Translations under genes and position numbers: made by a program
Origin: Cliona cf. orientalis
Lineage: Eukaryota; Porifera; Demospongiae; Clionaida; Clionaidae
Assembly (NCBI GenBank): GCA_963930775.1
Contig: OZ005703.1
Location: 7,564,001 to 7,628,000 of the forward strand
DNA: 64,000 nt
Direction: 5' to 3'
Notes under the pieces: model-generated
Told to the model about the DNA's origin: nothing
The model's input: only the letters and a program-made list of their open reading frames with translations
Databases searched by the model: none
Part shown: positions 1-11,318 of the stretch, in pieces
Position numbering within the stretch: the first letter of the stretch is position 1
Layout of the letters: every line of letters starts with the position of its first letter

Positions 1-3000
1 AATAGAAATATTTGTTGTTCTATCTCCAGAGATGTCCACTCCAGCCTCTGGGATGTTAAGTCTAGCAGTGCAGGTATATCTCCCAGCATGACTGGTCCGC
101 AGAGAGGGGAAGGAGAGGAGAGGAGGTATTGAGGTAACATCATTTGATAGACTAGCATCTTCCCTAGTCCAAGTCAACACAGGGATGCCTCTGATTCCTT
201 CTTGTATTGATGCTGAGCAGTTCAGTGTAAGAGGCTCTCCAGCCATCTCCAAGTGATTGAAAGGATCGATACTCACAGTAGGAGGGGAGGGAACTACAGA
301 GAGAGATTAGTATATTGCTTGATTGTTACAACATATTATACACTCACGGTTAACAATGACTGAGGTAGTTCCTTCTCCCACTTCACTTGCAATGACTAAA
401 CTTGCCACACCAGTAGGAGGTCTTGCTCTGGCTTGGCAGGTGAAGGTGGTGTTATCAGCTATACTCAGAGGGACTAAGGTAAGGGTGCTGGTGAATGATG
501 GTCTGGAACCTGTTACCGAAGAGATGGTCACTCTAGAATCATCGTTGGACAAACGTGTGCTTCCTCTCAGCCAAGTGATGTCCATATCAGATATTTCTAT
601 ATCAGTATCAGTGGCAGAGTTGATGGAGATGGTACACGTGAGGGTGAGAGGAGCTATACGACCAGCAAAAAGAGGACCAGGGGGAACAGTCATGAACACA
701 TCAGGAGTGGAGACTGCATGGGAAAGATGTATTACACGGTATATATATAGAGAGAGAGAAGCCTTACTTTGAATTTCAAGGTCTTCTGTAGTAGAAGGCA
801 TCAATGCTGTATCAAGAGCTGGAGAGGTCAAAGTACCACTACACACAAAACTCCCTTCATGAGAGGCCCGTAGTGGATCAAACGTCAGAGTAAAGGTGAT
901 AATCATATCTCCAATAGTACCAGATACAGTGATTCCGTTTCCATTGGTGACAGCCTCTCCCCCTGTGGTCCACATTGCAGTTGGAGAATCAGTCAAACCC
1001 CCCACTGTCTTGGATACAGTACAGGTCAGGCTGTAGACCATCCCAGCTGTGGCTGTGCCTGAACTACTGATAGTGGCAGTGATGGCATCAGGTGGAACTG
1101 AGGAGAATGAGAAAAAATATGACAGTAATGATACCAAGGGGAAAGAGAGAGTGAGAAATGAGTAAAAAAATGTTGATAGATACTATTATCTTACCATCAA
1201 CATTCACAGTAAAATTCTGCACTGCTGTTACTGTCATTCCATTCCCTCCATCTCTAGTCACCCTACACACATAGACCTGGGTGTGAATGCTGTCGTTGAC
1301 TGGAGAGAACACTAGATCCAGCTCCTGGATGCTAGTGAAAGCAGCACTCTCCACCATCATCCCATCTCTCAGCCATTCTATCATCAATGCTGGAGCATCA
1401 CTCTTGCATGAAGCAGTCGCTGACTCACCAACACTGAACTCATCTCGAATTATAAACACACCTGCATTCATAAACATACCAATATTATATGAACAGGGAA
1501 TTCTGACGATCATATAACAGCCAACTAACCATTTAGCTCCAAAGTATCTCGAACTGGAACTGTGACTCCAACATTACTGACTTCACAGGTAAAGGCACCT
1601 ACGAAGTTAGTAACGTCCTCATTGAAAAGAACACTCTGGTAGGTAGCTGACTCAGCATCCAGCAGCCTCTGGCTTTGCTCATAGAGAGAGACGTTCACTG
1701 GGACACCATTCTTCCTCCAAGTGACAGTGGTAGGAGGACCACCAGTGGAGGTGCAGGTAAGAGTGGTCGAGTTTCTATCAAACAGCAGAGATGTGATGGA
1801 GGGAGAGCCTGCAATTAAAAACAGCAAAAGCAATAATAATTGTAATGAACATCTGTAACTCACCATCTCCCTGAGGGTATATTCCGACATAGATGTTCTG
1901 GCTGGTTCCACTAGCATCAGGTATCTCACAGCGATACACTCCACTTGGAGCTGTATTCAAACTGAATCGATTATCGTGCAAGCTCACAGCACTGGACACT
2001 CGACTTCTAATGAATGGTGAATTATCAGATGTGACTGGTCTGCCATCAGGTAGGTACCACTCCCTGGTCACACTGGCTGCATTAGGTGTCTCATAGTCAC
2101 TACAACACTCCAAGCTGGGAGTCAGGCAGAACAGAGCTGACATGAAGAAACTACTACCAATATCAGTCACAGTCACAACACTGTTGTTACGATAGAGCTG
2201 ACCATCCAGGAGAAAACCAAGGTCTGGAAGAAACAATGCTTGCATCCTATTACTTACTACTTATACTATAATAATACAATGTCAGATACTTACCTTGTGG
2301 GGCAGTGGTGCTGGCTGTGTAGAAAGCTGGTGGGCCACGCACGTCAATGTTGGGATTTGAAGCTTGCACTTCAAATGTGTAGTTGGTCCGAGGTGGCAGG
2401 CCAGTGATACTGAACATTCTGTCATTACCTTCAGTGCCAATAAGTGTCCAAGCAATTCGATCATTAGAGCTCAAGGTGGGATAGTAGACAATTCTATAGC
2501 CATCAGTGTGTCCATTGCGTTCCTGACAGTCAACACGGTCCCACCGGATGGTGATGTTAGTGACATTCACAGAACTGGCAGTGAGGGACTGCACTAACCC
2601 AGGGGCTGAGGAATGGAGACAGTGTCAAGTTCAAAACACTATATGTGACCAACTGTGAGAAAAGGGACCATTTCAATTTTGGGACTTCATATTTGTCGTT
2701 TGTAGCTTGTACTAGTATGCATAGAGTATAATGTATAATTATTCTGTAGGTGCATCCGCTGTATGTTGCAATTGATGTCAATATGCTGATACAAGTATAC
2801 TCACTACTACATTTGTAGAAAGCAAGTTGGACATTGTCATGATAAAAATTGATCTTGTTTCATACTGACATGAATGGTCCTTTTTCTCATAGCAGGTCAC
2901 GTAATATACCTGCTTCAGCAGTAGTGGTCATGGCAGGCTGTGATGGTACACTCCTTAATCTTATCACACTGTTGGCAGCTGTTAGTGTGATTTGGAACTC

Positions 3001-5651
3001 ACTATCCTCCTCCACTGGAGTTGAGGCACTATTGTTCAAAGTGTATCTCCTCAGAGTGCCATCATTCACTGATACAGAGACTGCTGGGAACATTCTACCA
3101 CCCTCAGATTCACACTTTTCAATAAAATAACGGTAGTTGATCTCATATCTGTTGACAGCATCAGCTCCCTCTGGCTGCTCCCAGGTCAAAGTGATGGTGG
3201 TAGGTGTGGTAGCGACTGCCCTCAGGTTAGTGGGAGGAGGGAGAAAGGCTGCAGTGAAAGCATAATTGGGGCGAGCCGAAGCAAGCCCCAAACAAGTGAT
3301 GTCAATCGAGATTTTCCGTTTATATATTATATATATGTATATATTATGGCTGTGTCTACCGTACCAGCACCGGTACTGAAAATTAAGTGCTTCGAGTACC
3401 GGCAAACTAGCCCGCCAAAAAATTTAGAAATTTGTTCGAAAGTGGAAGAAAAAAAATCCAAAGATCAAGCGGGATTCGAACCCATGAACATGACTCCACC
3501 AGCCCCAGACCTAGTCTGCTCTGCCAACCTAGCTCGCCGCTGCTGGATGCCGTTTTTTGCCACCTTTATACACCTTGTCACTATAATACTAACCCTAACA
3601 TAGCCTGAATCCAAACCCCTTGTCACTAATTGATTACTGAAACCCAACCCCCCCCCCCCCCCCCCCCCCCACTACTAGCCTCACTAGCCATCTAGCGCTC
3701 AGTATTAGTGGCTATTAGTATAATAATAGAGCTGCCGGTACTCCAAGCACTAAATATTGGGTACCAGTGCCGGTACAGTAGACACAGTGATATATATTAT
3801 ATATCTGCCATCCGTCATTCCGTATATACCTGTCTTCTATTTCAATGATAATGCAATATTTCTTCTGTTACGCGCATGTGCACACGACATAGGGGGACAT
3901 GGGAGCGAACACTTCGACGTGGAGAAAGATAACCTTGAACCCCAAGCTCTGTGACATCGAGGGACTAAAAAGAAGAAAGACTGAGAAACACAGAAACAGA
4001 AATCAGAAATTTCAGAAGGAGGGCTGCAGAGACTCAGACTGAGAGGGGCAAAGCTACAGAGAAAAATTATATCGTTCTGGGCAGGCAGAGCGAAACATTT
4101 TGAGTGCAGAGGGTCCATGTGAGACTCCAAATTCAAGGCCCTAAAAAGAAGTGACTGTTGCTAGCAAAATGATCATCGCTATGAAATTACACTGAACTAT
4201 GAGGCCACTAGCCAAGTAGCTAGAGACACATTCTAACCATAGTTTTCACTCCCTCAAGTCAATCCAAATTCCTATCTGTATATATACCAAATCATTATTA
4301 ATTTTGTAGACTACTTGTGTGGGGTTCACGGAGGCTTGCCCCATTGATGTAAAAACATCATCTCTAATAATATTATTATTATGCATGATAATATTATAAT
4401 GATTATTGTGCTTATGTAATGAGGCACATACCAAAAGTTGATCCAGATGCTGTTCCACCAGAAGTGATGGTAGCTTGGCAGGTGTAGCTACCAGTTCTAG
4501 CTGCACCAACTGAGACAGTGCTGACGTATGTTGTAGTATTCACCATCACAGCTGGTACTGGGTCAGTTGGCATAAACATCACATCTGCTGGTCCAGTCCA
4601 CTCTGTGTTGACAGTCACTGGAATATCCACGGCTGGACTCAACTCCACAGCACAGGTCAGACTAACACTGGCTCCCGCAATCACACCCAGCGGAGCAGTG
4701 ACAGTCACAGCACTAGGAGCTGGGACTGAAGAAAGAGAAAATTACAAGAAAATCCTACAAATGAACGTGAAAAATTACAATTGACATCCACGATGTCACT
4801 ATTCTCCACCACCACACTGTCCACAGTGGCTCGACATGTGTAGGTACCAGCATGAGAGGCCAGTAAGGGAGAGAACTGAAGTTGACTTGTACTAGTGAGC
4901 TGAGTTCCATTACTATTGAACCACTGATAAGTTACTGGATCAGTTGTTCCACTGATAAAGCAGTCCAGGGAGTAGCTCTGGCCAGCAGTCGGGGTGCCAG
5001 TGGAGATGATGAAAACAACAATTGAAACTACATTTGTACACACTGTCAGATAAACTAATGAAAATACTTGTTATAGTTACGTACCTATGTTAGCACAGAC
5101 CCTCTGCGTCCTATCAGAAGCATCAGGTACTTCACAACAGAACAGTCCAGTTGGCATCATGACATTAGTATTGAGGCGGTTCAGGTTGACTGTTCCATCA
5201 TCTCTTCTGTTTCGGTAAAATGTTGTAGCCACACTTTGAACAGGAACAACTGTCCCATCTGGAAAATACCACTCTCCAAATCTGTTCAACACAGATGCAC
5301 AACATGGTATCCTGTCAGTGATGCACTGGAGTCCAGTATTGGACATAGTATCACTGTAAGTCTCCCCAATCTCAGTCATTGGGATGATACTGTTGTTACC
5401 ATAGACCACTCCCCTTAGAGAGAGGTAGACACCTGCACACATGTAACTGATTGCTTTAATTAATTTTGTGTGCTTATGCATGCAGCAAAATTGCTATTAG
5501 TGCTACACTGAAGGGCATTTATATATCTCCCTCTCTATGCTACTAGCATGCATACTAATATTAAACAGGAGGTCATCTCACCTTGTGCATTAGTCATGTT
5601 GACAGTGATGCACAGTAATATTGTCATCACAAACACAATAAAAGTCTCCAT
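1..5651 (-). CDS. Gene A: secreted or membrane Ig/FN3 receptor with two C-x6-CC head modules (partial, 3' end off window)
   Basis: Reconstructed exons (transcript order): 5651-5582 signal peptide; 5432-5085 head module; 5027-4779 Ig; 4725-4432 Ig; 3248-2910 FN3; 2605-2294 FN3; 2223-1864 second head module; 1808-1530 Ig; 1461-1195 Ig; 1097-768 Ig; 713-348 Ig; 293-<1 Ig. All junctions are GT-AG and phase 1, so every exon is a symmetric cassette and the frame stays open to the edge. The signal peptide starts METFIVFVMTILLC. Each head has C-x6-CC, a PDG motif and a C-x-[IV]PDA strand. Ig exons show the usual Cys, Trp and Y-x-C. Introns are about 50-150 bp except the fourth (1183 bp), which holds nested transposons. 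A second head in mid-protein is unusual; 2223 could instead belong to a second promoter, but the FN3-to-head junction splices in frame over a 70-bp intron. Membrane anchor and tail are not in the window. Confidence 0.82.
1864..2223 (-). other. C-x6-CC head module exon (gene A, internal copy 2)
   Basis: 120 codons, phase 1-1, lying between an FN3 exon and an Ig exon instead of after a signal peptide. Landmarks are CLTPSLECC (C-x6-CC), REWYLPDG, YRCEIPDAS and YVGIY. The start carries no signal-peptide-like stretch; the acceptor at 2224-2226 follows a TTTCTTCC tract. Confidence 0.78.
2645..2900. mobile_element. MITE copy 1 with GTGACC...AGAAAAGGGACCATTT TIRs
   Basis: Left end GTGACCAACTGTGAGAAAAG and right end its mirror (CTTTTTCTCATAGCAGGTCAC). 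The same family occurs at 17691-17923 in an ABCD3 intron. This copy ends 10 bp from the donor site of gene A exon 5 (2910). Confidence 0.7.
3268..4342. mobile_element. Non-autonomous TIR DNA transposon in gene A intron 4
   Basis: Terminal inverted repeats of about 35 bp: GGGGCGAGCC at 3268 on the plus strand and its diverged mirror image ending GGCTTGCCCC at 4342. Both ends are flanked by ATT (3265-3267 and 4343-4345), a likely 3-bp target duplication. No transposase-like ORF is visible. A second TIR element (3350-3787) is nested inside. The insertion explains why this intron is more than ten times longer than its neighbours. Confidence 0.65.
3350..3787. mobile_element. Nested MITE carrying a tRNA-like pol III head
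   Basis: About 50-bp imperfect TIRs: CTGTGTCTACCGTACC at 3350 and its mirror ending at 3787, both followed inward by a GTACCGGCA-like block. The ends abut TATATA-rich DNA. Inside, on the minus strand (about 3545 to 3455), is an A-box-like TGGCAGAGCAG, a perfect B box GGTTCGAATCC and a T run, so a tRNA-derived SINE appears to sit within the MITE. A C23 run follows at 3648-3670. Confidence 0.65.
5085..5432 (-). other. C-x6-CC head module exon (gene A, copy 1)
   Basis: A phase 1-1 exon of 116 codons directly after the signal-peptide exon. Visible landmarks are CITDRIPCC (C-x6-CC), GEWYFPDGT, FYRNR, VNLNRL, and FCCEVPDA near the C-terminus. The same landmark order occurs at 1864-2223, 32858-33217, 37028-37387, 47882-48226 and 50335-50715. 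The single Cys-Trp/Phe-Cys arrangement and length suggest an Ig V-like fold with an added vicinal Cys pair; that fold assignment is inference. Confidence 0.8.
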
Positions 5652-5945
5652 TTCTGAATTATGGAATTGCCACTGCAAATTAATCCAGAACGCAATACAA
5701 TGCAGATCTTGCGATTGAGTGGACCCTGAGCGATAGCTACTTCACTCCTGGTCCACAGTACTTTGCACCGGTCAACAACAAACCTACATACCGTAAACCG
5801 CTGATATGGGATGTTGCATAGAGGAGAAAAATTATTTGGTGTCGCTTTAATAGGGGTAATGTAATTATGATGGTTTTACATCCGGTTGAGGCGCGTACAT
5901 GCTCTATAGATCTATGGGAAGATTGAGCGCTAACTTGGGAAGAAG

Positions 5946-8900
5946 ATGAAGCTCCTTTTCTTGACGATCTTGCTGTGCTTTAACATCAGCACCTCCTGGA
6001 CGCAGACGCAAGGTTTGATCCGCAACTGTATGATAGAACTACCAAAACAGCCTGCATGCATGGCCTAGTAACTATAGGGTGTGGTTGAAACTCTATAACT
6101 AATGCACCTATCAATGCAAATCCCCACCCACCCCCTCCCGGGCATGGGTGGGGATTTGCCACGGAGGGGATGAAAAGGACGCTCCCTGGGGGGCAAATAT
6201 TTTGGCAAATAACCCTAGTACAAGTATACGGAGCATGTAATACACGATACTCTGAGTATACAAAAGCACCACCCCTGGGGCAGGGCTTGAGGATCAAGAG
6301 ACGCTCAAATCCCCACTTGTGCCCGGGAGGGGGTGGGTGGGGATTTGCATTGATAGGTGCATAATAATATTATGCCAACTACATCTTTTCTATAGCTCCT
6401 CCTAGTGCCATTGATCATGCAAATGATGTAACTGCTCAACTTGCAAGTCTGAGAGCGGTTGATGTCACCTGGAGAATTCCCTCAGCGAATAATGCTCCCA
6501 TTCAAAGTTACACTCTGATGTTCTGTGCTCGACTCGAGACAGGCTGTGAGGATGGCACTTTCACCAATGTCACTCTTATGGTTGGGGGTGAACAGCTGAT
6601 TACAATTGGTGGAAATCGACTAAGATACAGATTTCCTGAACTTTTGATTGGAAAACAGTATGAGGTTGTGATAAGAGCTAGGAATTCTGTAGGACAGCAG
6701 ATGTCTCCAATGTTTGGCAATGGGTTAAGATTCAATTCTGCTTTTCCTGATGATGGACAAGTTATCAATGTCACCTCTGTCTCTTCAACAAATACAATCA
6801 TTTTGATTTGGAACCTGCCACCCCTGGCTCTTGCAACCACTAACCTCGATGTATCATTTAATATCACATACTTTAGTGATAGTGATCGATTGAACATTAT
6901 AGCTGTTGAGTACAATGCATCACGGCTGGAGCAAGGTGTTTCTGTCGATCTCATGAAGGCTAACAGTCCAGCTCACACCTTTCAGATTGTAGCACTGTAT
7001 ACTAATCCAAATCTGCTGAGTTCTCAAGCTATTCTGACTGGTGTACGGACACTCGCAAATGGTACGCACATGCAAAAGTAGTAGCTAGCTGTAATATTGA
7101 GTTGATAATATTATTATTATGCTCTCTCTTCTTCCAATCCTATCTATGTAGATGCTACACTGTTGGGACCTGAGGCAGTAGTCTCCAGTGATGTCAGCCC
7201 AAATGATGTGCTTACTGTTTCATGGCCTGCTCCTATGAATACCAACTTCTTGGTGGCTTACCGTGTCTCCTACACTACCAGCTCTGCTCAACAGACGTCA
7301 CCTGTGGAAGTCCCAGCGGGAATGACTAGCACCACTCTGCCTTTCACTCCCTTCGCGGACTTCACAGTGGATGTGGATGCTGTCTATGCCCCTCCCCCTG
7401 ATGGAACTAGAGTGGCTATCAATCTTTTACCACCGACCACATTCAGAACTCCAGAAAGAGGTAAGAAACTTCCAGCCTCATCTACACCATTCAATATTGA
7501 ATAGCTACATGTGAATGGGCCTGGGGACGAGGCTAAGAAATTAATGCTTTACAAAGAAATTTGATATATTATTACTAACTCAACCTCCTTCAATTCCAGC
7601 GTCCAGTCCACCGCTCAATGTTATGGCTATGAATGAAAGTGAGATTAAGATTCGTCTCAGTTGGGAAGTCCCCACCTCTCCCAATGGAATCATTACTGGA
7701 TACAGGGTAAATCAAGTATTTTAACCATCATACATTGTGACTCCATGACTGTGAAATTAATATATTATACTAGCAGAAATTTCGACAGAAACTCTTATCC
7801 TCTTAATATTTTTATTAAAGCTTTTTTGTATTCTGTCCCCTTACATTATGTGTGTGAAATTATTGAGGTTGAATTATAATCTTGGGTGTATTTTTCTTCA
7901 GATCATAGGATCTAGAACTGGTCAGGGAGATTTTGGTGGAATAGCTCCAGCGAATACATTAACATTCCTCTCACCAGCATTGGTTCCGAATACCGAGTAC
8001 ATATTCAGAATTGTTGCTATCAATGGATTCGGAGATGGATTGTACTCTCCAGATATAATCGTTCGGACCAATTTTAGTGGTACGTTGTGAATAAGATTAC
8101 CAGTAGCAAGTAAAATTAATGTATAATAATAGATTCCATGCACTGTAGCATAAATTCTTAAACTGTAGACATACCAGCAAAAATAAATTGGAACATACAG
8201 CTTTAATCCATTATCCATACCGTGATATTATTATGATTAATATTCATCATGAGCATCTATCACCCTGCAGTTGCTCAACCAGTCATTTATAGCACTGCTG
8301 TTGGAGATTCTGGAAGTCCTTCATTTACGATCATCACGGGTCCTTTCAGTGATGAACTTGGTGGAGTTGGCGTCTTCAAGGTGATTGTGGTACGCGGCAG
8401 TCGTGTCGAGCCTAGGGACATCCCAGACAACTCACTTGCACCATTTAGAACCTCACCATTCGTGTAATGCCATACATGCATATCTAGCTAGCTGGTACAT
8501 TTAAAAATCCTAGAGCATAAGATCTTGAACGTAACTAGTAGCTAGCTATTAAAGTAGTTTGCTTAGATCTGGAGGACTTTTTCTCCCAGTATGATTGATC
8601 TATAGACGTTAATAATTACCCTTTCAGCTACTATGTGGCATATTATGGAGATGCTCGTCGACTAGGAAGATTTGTAAGTACCACGATTACCATTGGAGAC
8701 AATGTTATGACCACTGATGGCATGCGCACTACCTTCACCAATCCATCCCCAGAGGTTGGAGAGGACTACTATGTCTTTATCAGGCTCTACTCCGCCATAG
8801 ACGTGAGTCAAACTTATTCAGTAATAATCATTATTAATTATTCTGATCTACTTTAATGATCATAATTTTATTATGACATTGTTAATAGGTTTCACTATTT

Positions 8901-9405
8901 GTGGACAGTGAACTGACTGATGTGCTAAGTAAGTCCATTGCTTCTAAATTTACAATATCATGACATCCATGCAGGGTACAAAACATTCAGAGGAGAGGGA
9001 AGGGTATAAATAAGCAGGGTTCATGACCTTCAATTTCCTGTATAATCGTCACATCTGATATTATGTAGACATGCCAATGTCAACACATCCCACTCACCCA
9101 TGCTATCACTGCATGCTGGGGTGACAAATTGAATTGACCATATAATATCATAGGACGTGATTTGTTTCCTGTGACCTCTACTGAACTTTGCACAGGAATG
9201 TGACTACAATAGCATGCTACTCTCCTCTCTCCCCCAGCCAGACCCTGTATCCTGTGCTCTTAATAATTGATCACACTTAAATATATGAATATTGTTATTA
9301 TGTCTGTCAGGGGTTGAGTCTATGAGCGGAGGTGCTCCACAGCTGGTGCCAGTGATTCTCCTCCTTCTCCTCATCATCACATCCTTGGTATTCAATGTCG
9401 AATAA
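5946..9405 (+). CDS. Gene B: FN3-repeat cell-surface protein, probably GPI-anchored
   Basis: Exons: 5946-6012, 6396-7061, 7152-7460, 7600-7706, 7902-8079, 8271-8463, 8628-8802, 8889-8928, 9311-9405; total 1830 nt = 609 aa plus stop, all GT-AG. Residues 1-22 are a signal peptide (MKLLFLTILLCFNIS). Residues 23-244 hold two FN3 domains in one exon, 245-347 a third and 348-442 a fourth. Residues 443-578 resemble the membrane-proximal region of receptor tyrosine phosphatases (GPFSDELGGVGVFKVIVVRG, then DYYVFIRLYSA). The last 30 residues end in a hydrophobic run (VPVILLLLLIITSLVF) with only NVE behind it, so a GPI signal or a tail-less anchor is likely and no catalytic domain is present. Gene C is a close paralog with two additional Ig domains; introns as well as exons are conserved between them. 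Confidence 0.88.
6103..6361. mobile_element. MITE in gene B intron 1 with TAA target duplication
   Basis: 259-bp element with about 42-bp near-perfect TIRs beginning TGCACCTATCAATGCAAATC and ending with the mirror sequence. It is flanked by TAA on both sides (6100-6102, 6362-6364), as expected for PIF/Harbinger-type MITEs. The GC-rich stems contain runs of CCCACC/GGTGGG. No coding capacity. Confidence 0.82.
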
Positions 9406-9735
9406 CTAGCTATAATTATTATAGCTATAATAATAATTAGTAGTGATAGCATCACAACTTGAATCAAGAATAATAATTATTATAGTCTAGATGACATTCA
9501 GGTTTGATATCGATAATTATAATTAGTGATAAAATTAATAATAATACCTTATGTGTGCATATTATAATTAACTGTTCTATATATTATGTTCCAGACAGCT
9601 GCACCTTATCACACACACAAAAAAAATAGATTAAGAAAATTGTATTCTAAGTATACTAGTTGGATCCTTCCATTAGTAACCTTGCTTATTAACAAGGTTA
9701 CTAAGATCACTACACTGTATAATATGTAATATGTA

Positions 9736-10432
9736 CAGTGCTACAGAGCAAGAGAGCAAAACTTTTTAATTTTCCTTTGTAAGCAGATTTATTATCACAA
9801 AATTAGTCAAATGTTGCTATTTTAGCTATAAAAAGTCATTTCAGGCCAAAAAATTTTTCATGATTTTCCCCATAGAGTTCAATATAGAAACCATATAAGT
9901 GCAGCTAGCTTTTCAGCAAAAATCTTGCAAATTTTGACTTCAACTGCGAATATCTCGAGAATGCAAGCTCATATAGACTTCTTATTTGGTACCATAGTAT
10001 ATCACTACAGTCTCTATATGTACCTAAAATATGGACTCTTAACAGGAAGTGAAAGTAGTGATTCTTATCCCAAACGTTTTTTGACTGTTTTTGCTTAAAA
10101 TTTAGGATATTTTTGCAAGTTTCTCAGTAATTCCTTGGAGTTCACAGTTCTAGCTCAGGACTAAATTCTTACCTTGCAGTACCTACGACTGTGTCAAGTC
10201 GGCATTCTTAACTCAAAGCGGTTTGTCTAAACTGATCCCAAACATTTTCTCAGTACCTTGGTACAGAAATATGGCCACGCCTCCTTATTAAAACCACATG
10301 GGAACTCCTCCCACTCACTGAAGCTCAACAAGGACTAACTATTTAAGAATGTGTTGCCAGTTACTGTGTGTTTTGACTTAGACATAATAAAGTACAAATT
10401 GAAAAGTTTTGCTCTCTTGCTCTGTAGCACTG
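9736..10432. mobile_element. Tc1/mariner-like non-autonomous element
   Basis: Ends CAGTGCTACAGAGCAAGAGA and exact mirror image ...GCTCTGTAGCACTG, with over 30 bp of nearly perfect TIR and TA dinucleotides on both flanks (9734-9735, 10433-10434). CAGT-type ends with TA duplication are typical of Tc1/mariner. The 697-bp interior has no ORF of note, so it depends on a transposase elsewhere. Confidence 0.85.
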
Positions 10433-10675
10433 TACATTATAATATGTTCGGCACAGATGGTCAACCGTGCCAGTTATGTAACTGGATATTCATCATTAAA
10501 CTGAACAGCCGGTTGTAAAATGTAGCTAGAGCTCTGTAGCCACTGTAGCATAGTATTTAATAAGGTAAATGAAACAGTTCCCGCATGGTTCCAGTTATGA
10601 AACAGTGAGTTATAAACTGACTTTTAGGTGAAACTAGATCTAATTAGCTCTTTGTTTCATGACTGGTATATACAT

Positions 10676-11104
10676 GTGAGAGTGTGTGTGCCCATCCTTA
10701 TTAAGCTAAGAACTATCATGTTATTACTATTGTTGGGGTTCTGTGCTTTGGTGGTTTAATTATCCCGGCAGACTCCGTGAACGTAGTTTGGGTATAGGGT
10801 TGACTTTCGCCCTTAAAGCTGGAAGGGGGGAGTTTGGGTGCCTAAGGGTGGTCGTGGCTCAGTGGTAGAGCGCTGGCGGCTTAAGTCAGTGGCCCTGGGT
10901 TCGATTCCCGGCGGCTGCCCGGATTTTTTCTCTTCCAGCTAGCTTTAGGATGTAGATGGGGTGATGCATGCCTGTGGTGCTCTAGTACAGTTCGGCTGCT
11001 ATCAACATAGGGGTCTGTGATGCTCTAGTACAGTTTGGCTGCTATCAACACAGACAAGTGAGAGTGTGTGTGTCCATCCTTGTTAAGCTAAGAACTATCA
11101 TGTT
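10676..11104 (+). repeat. Direct repeats flanking the tRNA-like unit
   Basis: A 47-bp sequence beginning GTGAGAGTGTGTGTG occurs at 10676-10722 and again at 11058-11104 with two mismatches. Between them a 30-bp unit starting TGCTCTAGTACAGTT is repeated at 10978-11007 and 11021-11050. This looks like a short segmental duplication or a composite SINE. Confidence 0.7.
10848..10918 (+). tRNA. tRNA-Lys(CTT)-like gene or pseudogene
   Basis: A full cloverleaf can be drawn: acceptor GTGGTCG/CGGCTGC (seven pairs, several G-T), D stem GCTC/GAGC, anticodon stem CTGGC/GTCAG, five-base variable loop, and T arm CTGGG-TTCGATT-CCCGG. A box TGGCTCAGTGG and B box GGTTCGATTCC are intact and a T6 terminator follows at 10923. 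The anticodon loop is GGCTTAA, reading CTT (Lys), but position 33 is G instead of the near-invariant T and the acceptor stem is rich in wobble pairs. A decayed tRNA or SINE head is therefore as likely as a working tRNA. Confidence 0.55.
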
Positions 11105-11318
11105 TCATAGCTGGTTCACTTCCCTTACAACACTTTACAGCATAGCTGTTTTATGACTTGACGACCCTTTCCAACACTGAGCTTGAGCATGCGCAGGTTT
11201 GAGAGTAGTGCTCTTCCCCCACCCCTTTTCGAGCGCCTGGGTAGCTATTTCATACTCCGACGCTGGGTGTTGCTTACGAAGATTGAGTACTAACAAGAAC
11301 TTGTAATTTGGAAAGAAG

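Larger units (their letters stand above)
9406..11318. other. Spacer between genes B and C
   Basis: No conserved coding exon seen. It holds AT-rich DNA (9410-9660), a Tc1/mariner-like MITE (9736-10432), a tRNA-like unit (10848-10918) and 47-bp and 30-bp direct repeats around it. The last 60 bp resemble the upstream flank of gene B (a GAAGATTGAG block and GAAGATGAAG at the start codon), evidence that the promoter was duplicated with the gene. Confidence 0.6.

Noticed and set aside
323..772. Plus-strand 149-codon frame across gene A Ig exons
   Set aside because: Antisense to two well-spliced Ig exons with clear Cys/Trp/Y-x-C motifs; no signal of its own.
2223..2245. Start of an independent gene at MQALFLPDLGF (2245)
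   Set aside because: The Met and following residues lie in an intron with a good acceptor (CAG at 2224-2226); no signal peptide is encoded, and the upstream FN3 exon splices in frame. Kept only as an alternative-promoter possibility.
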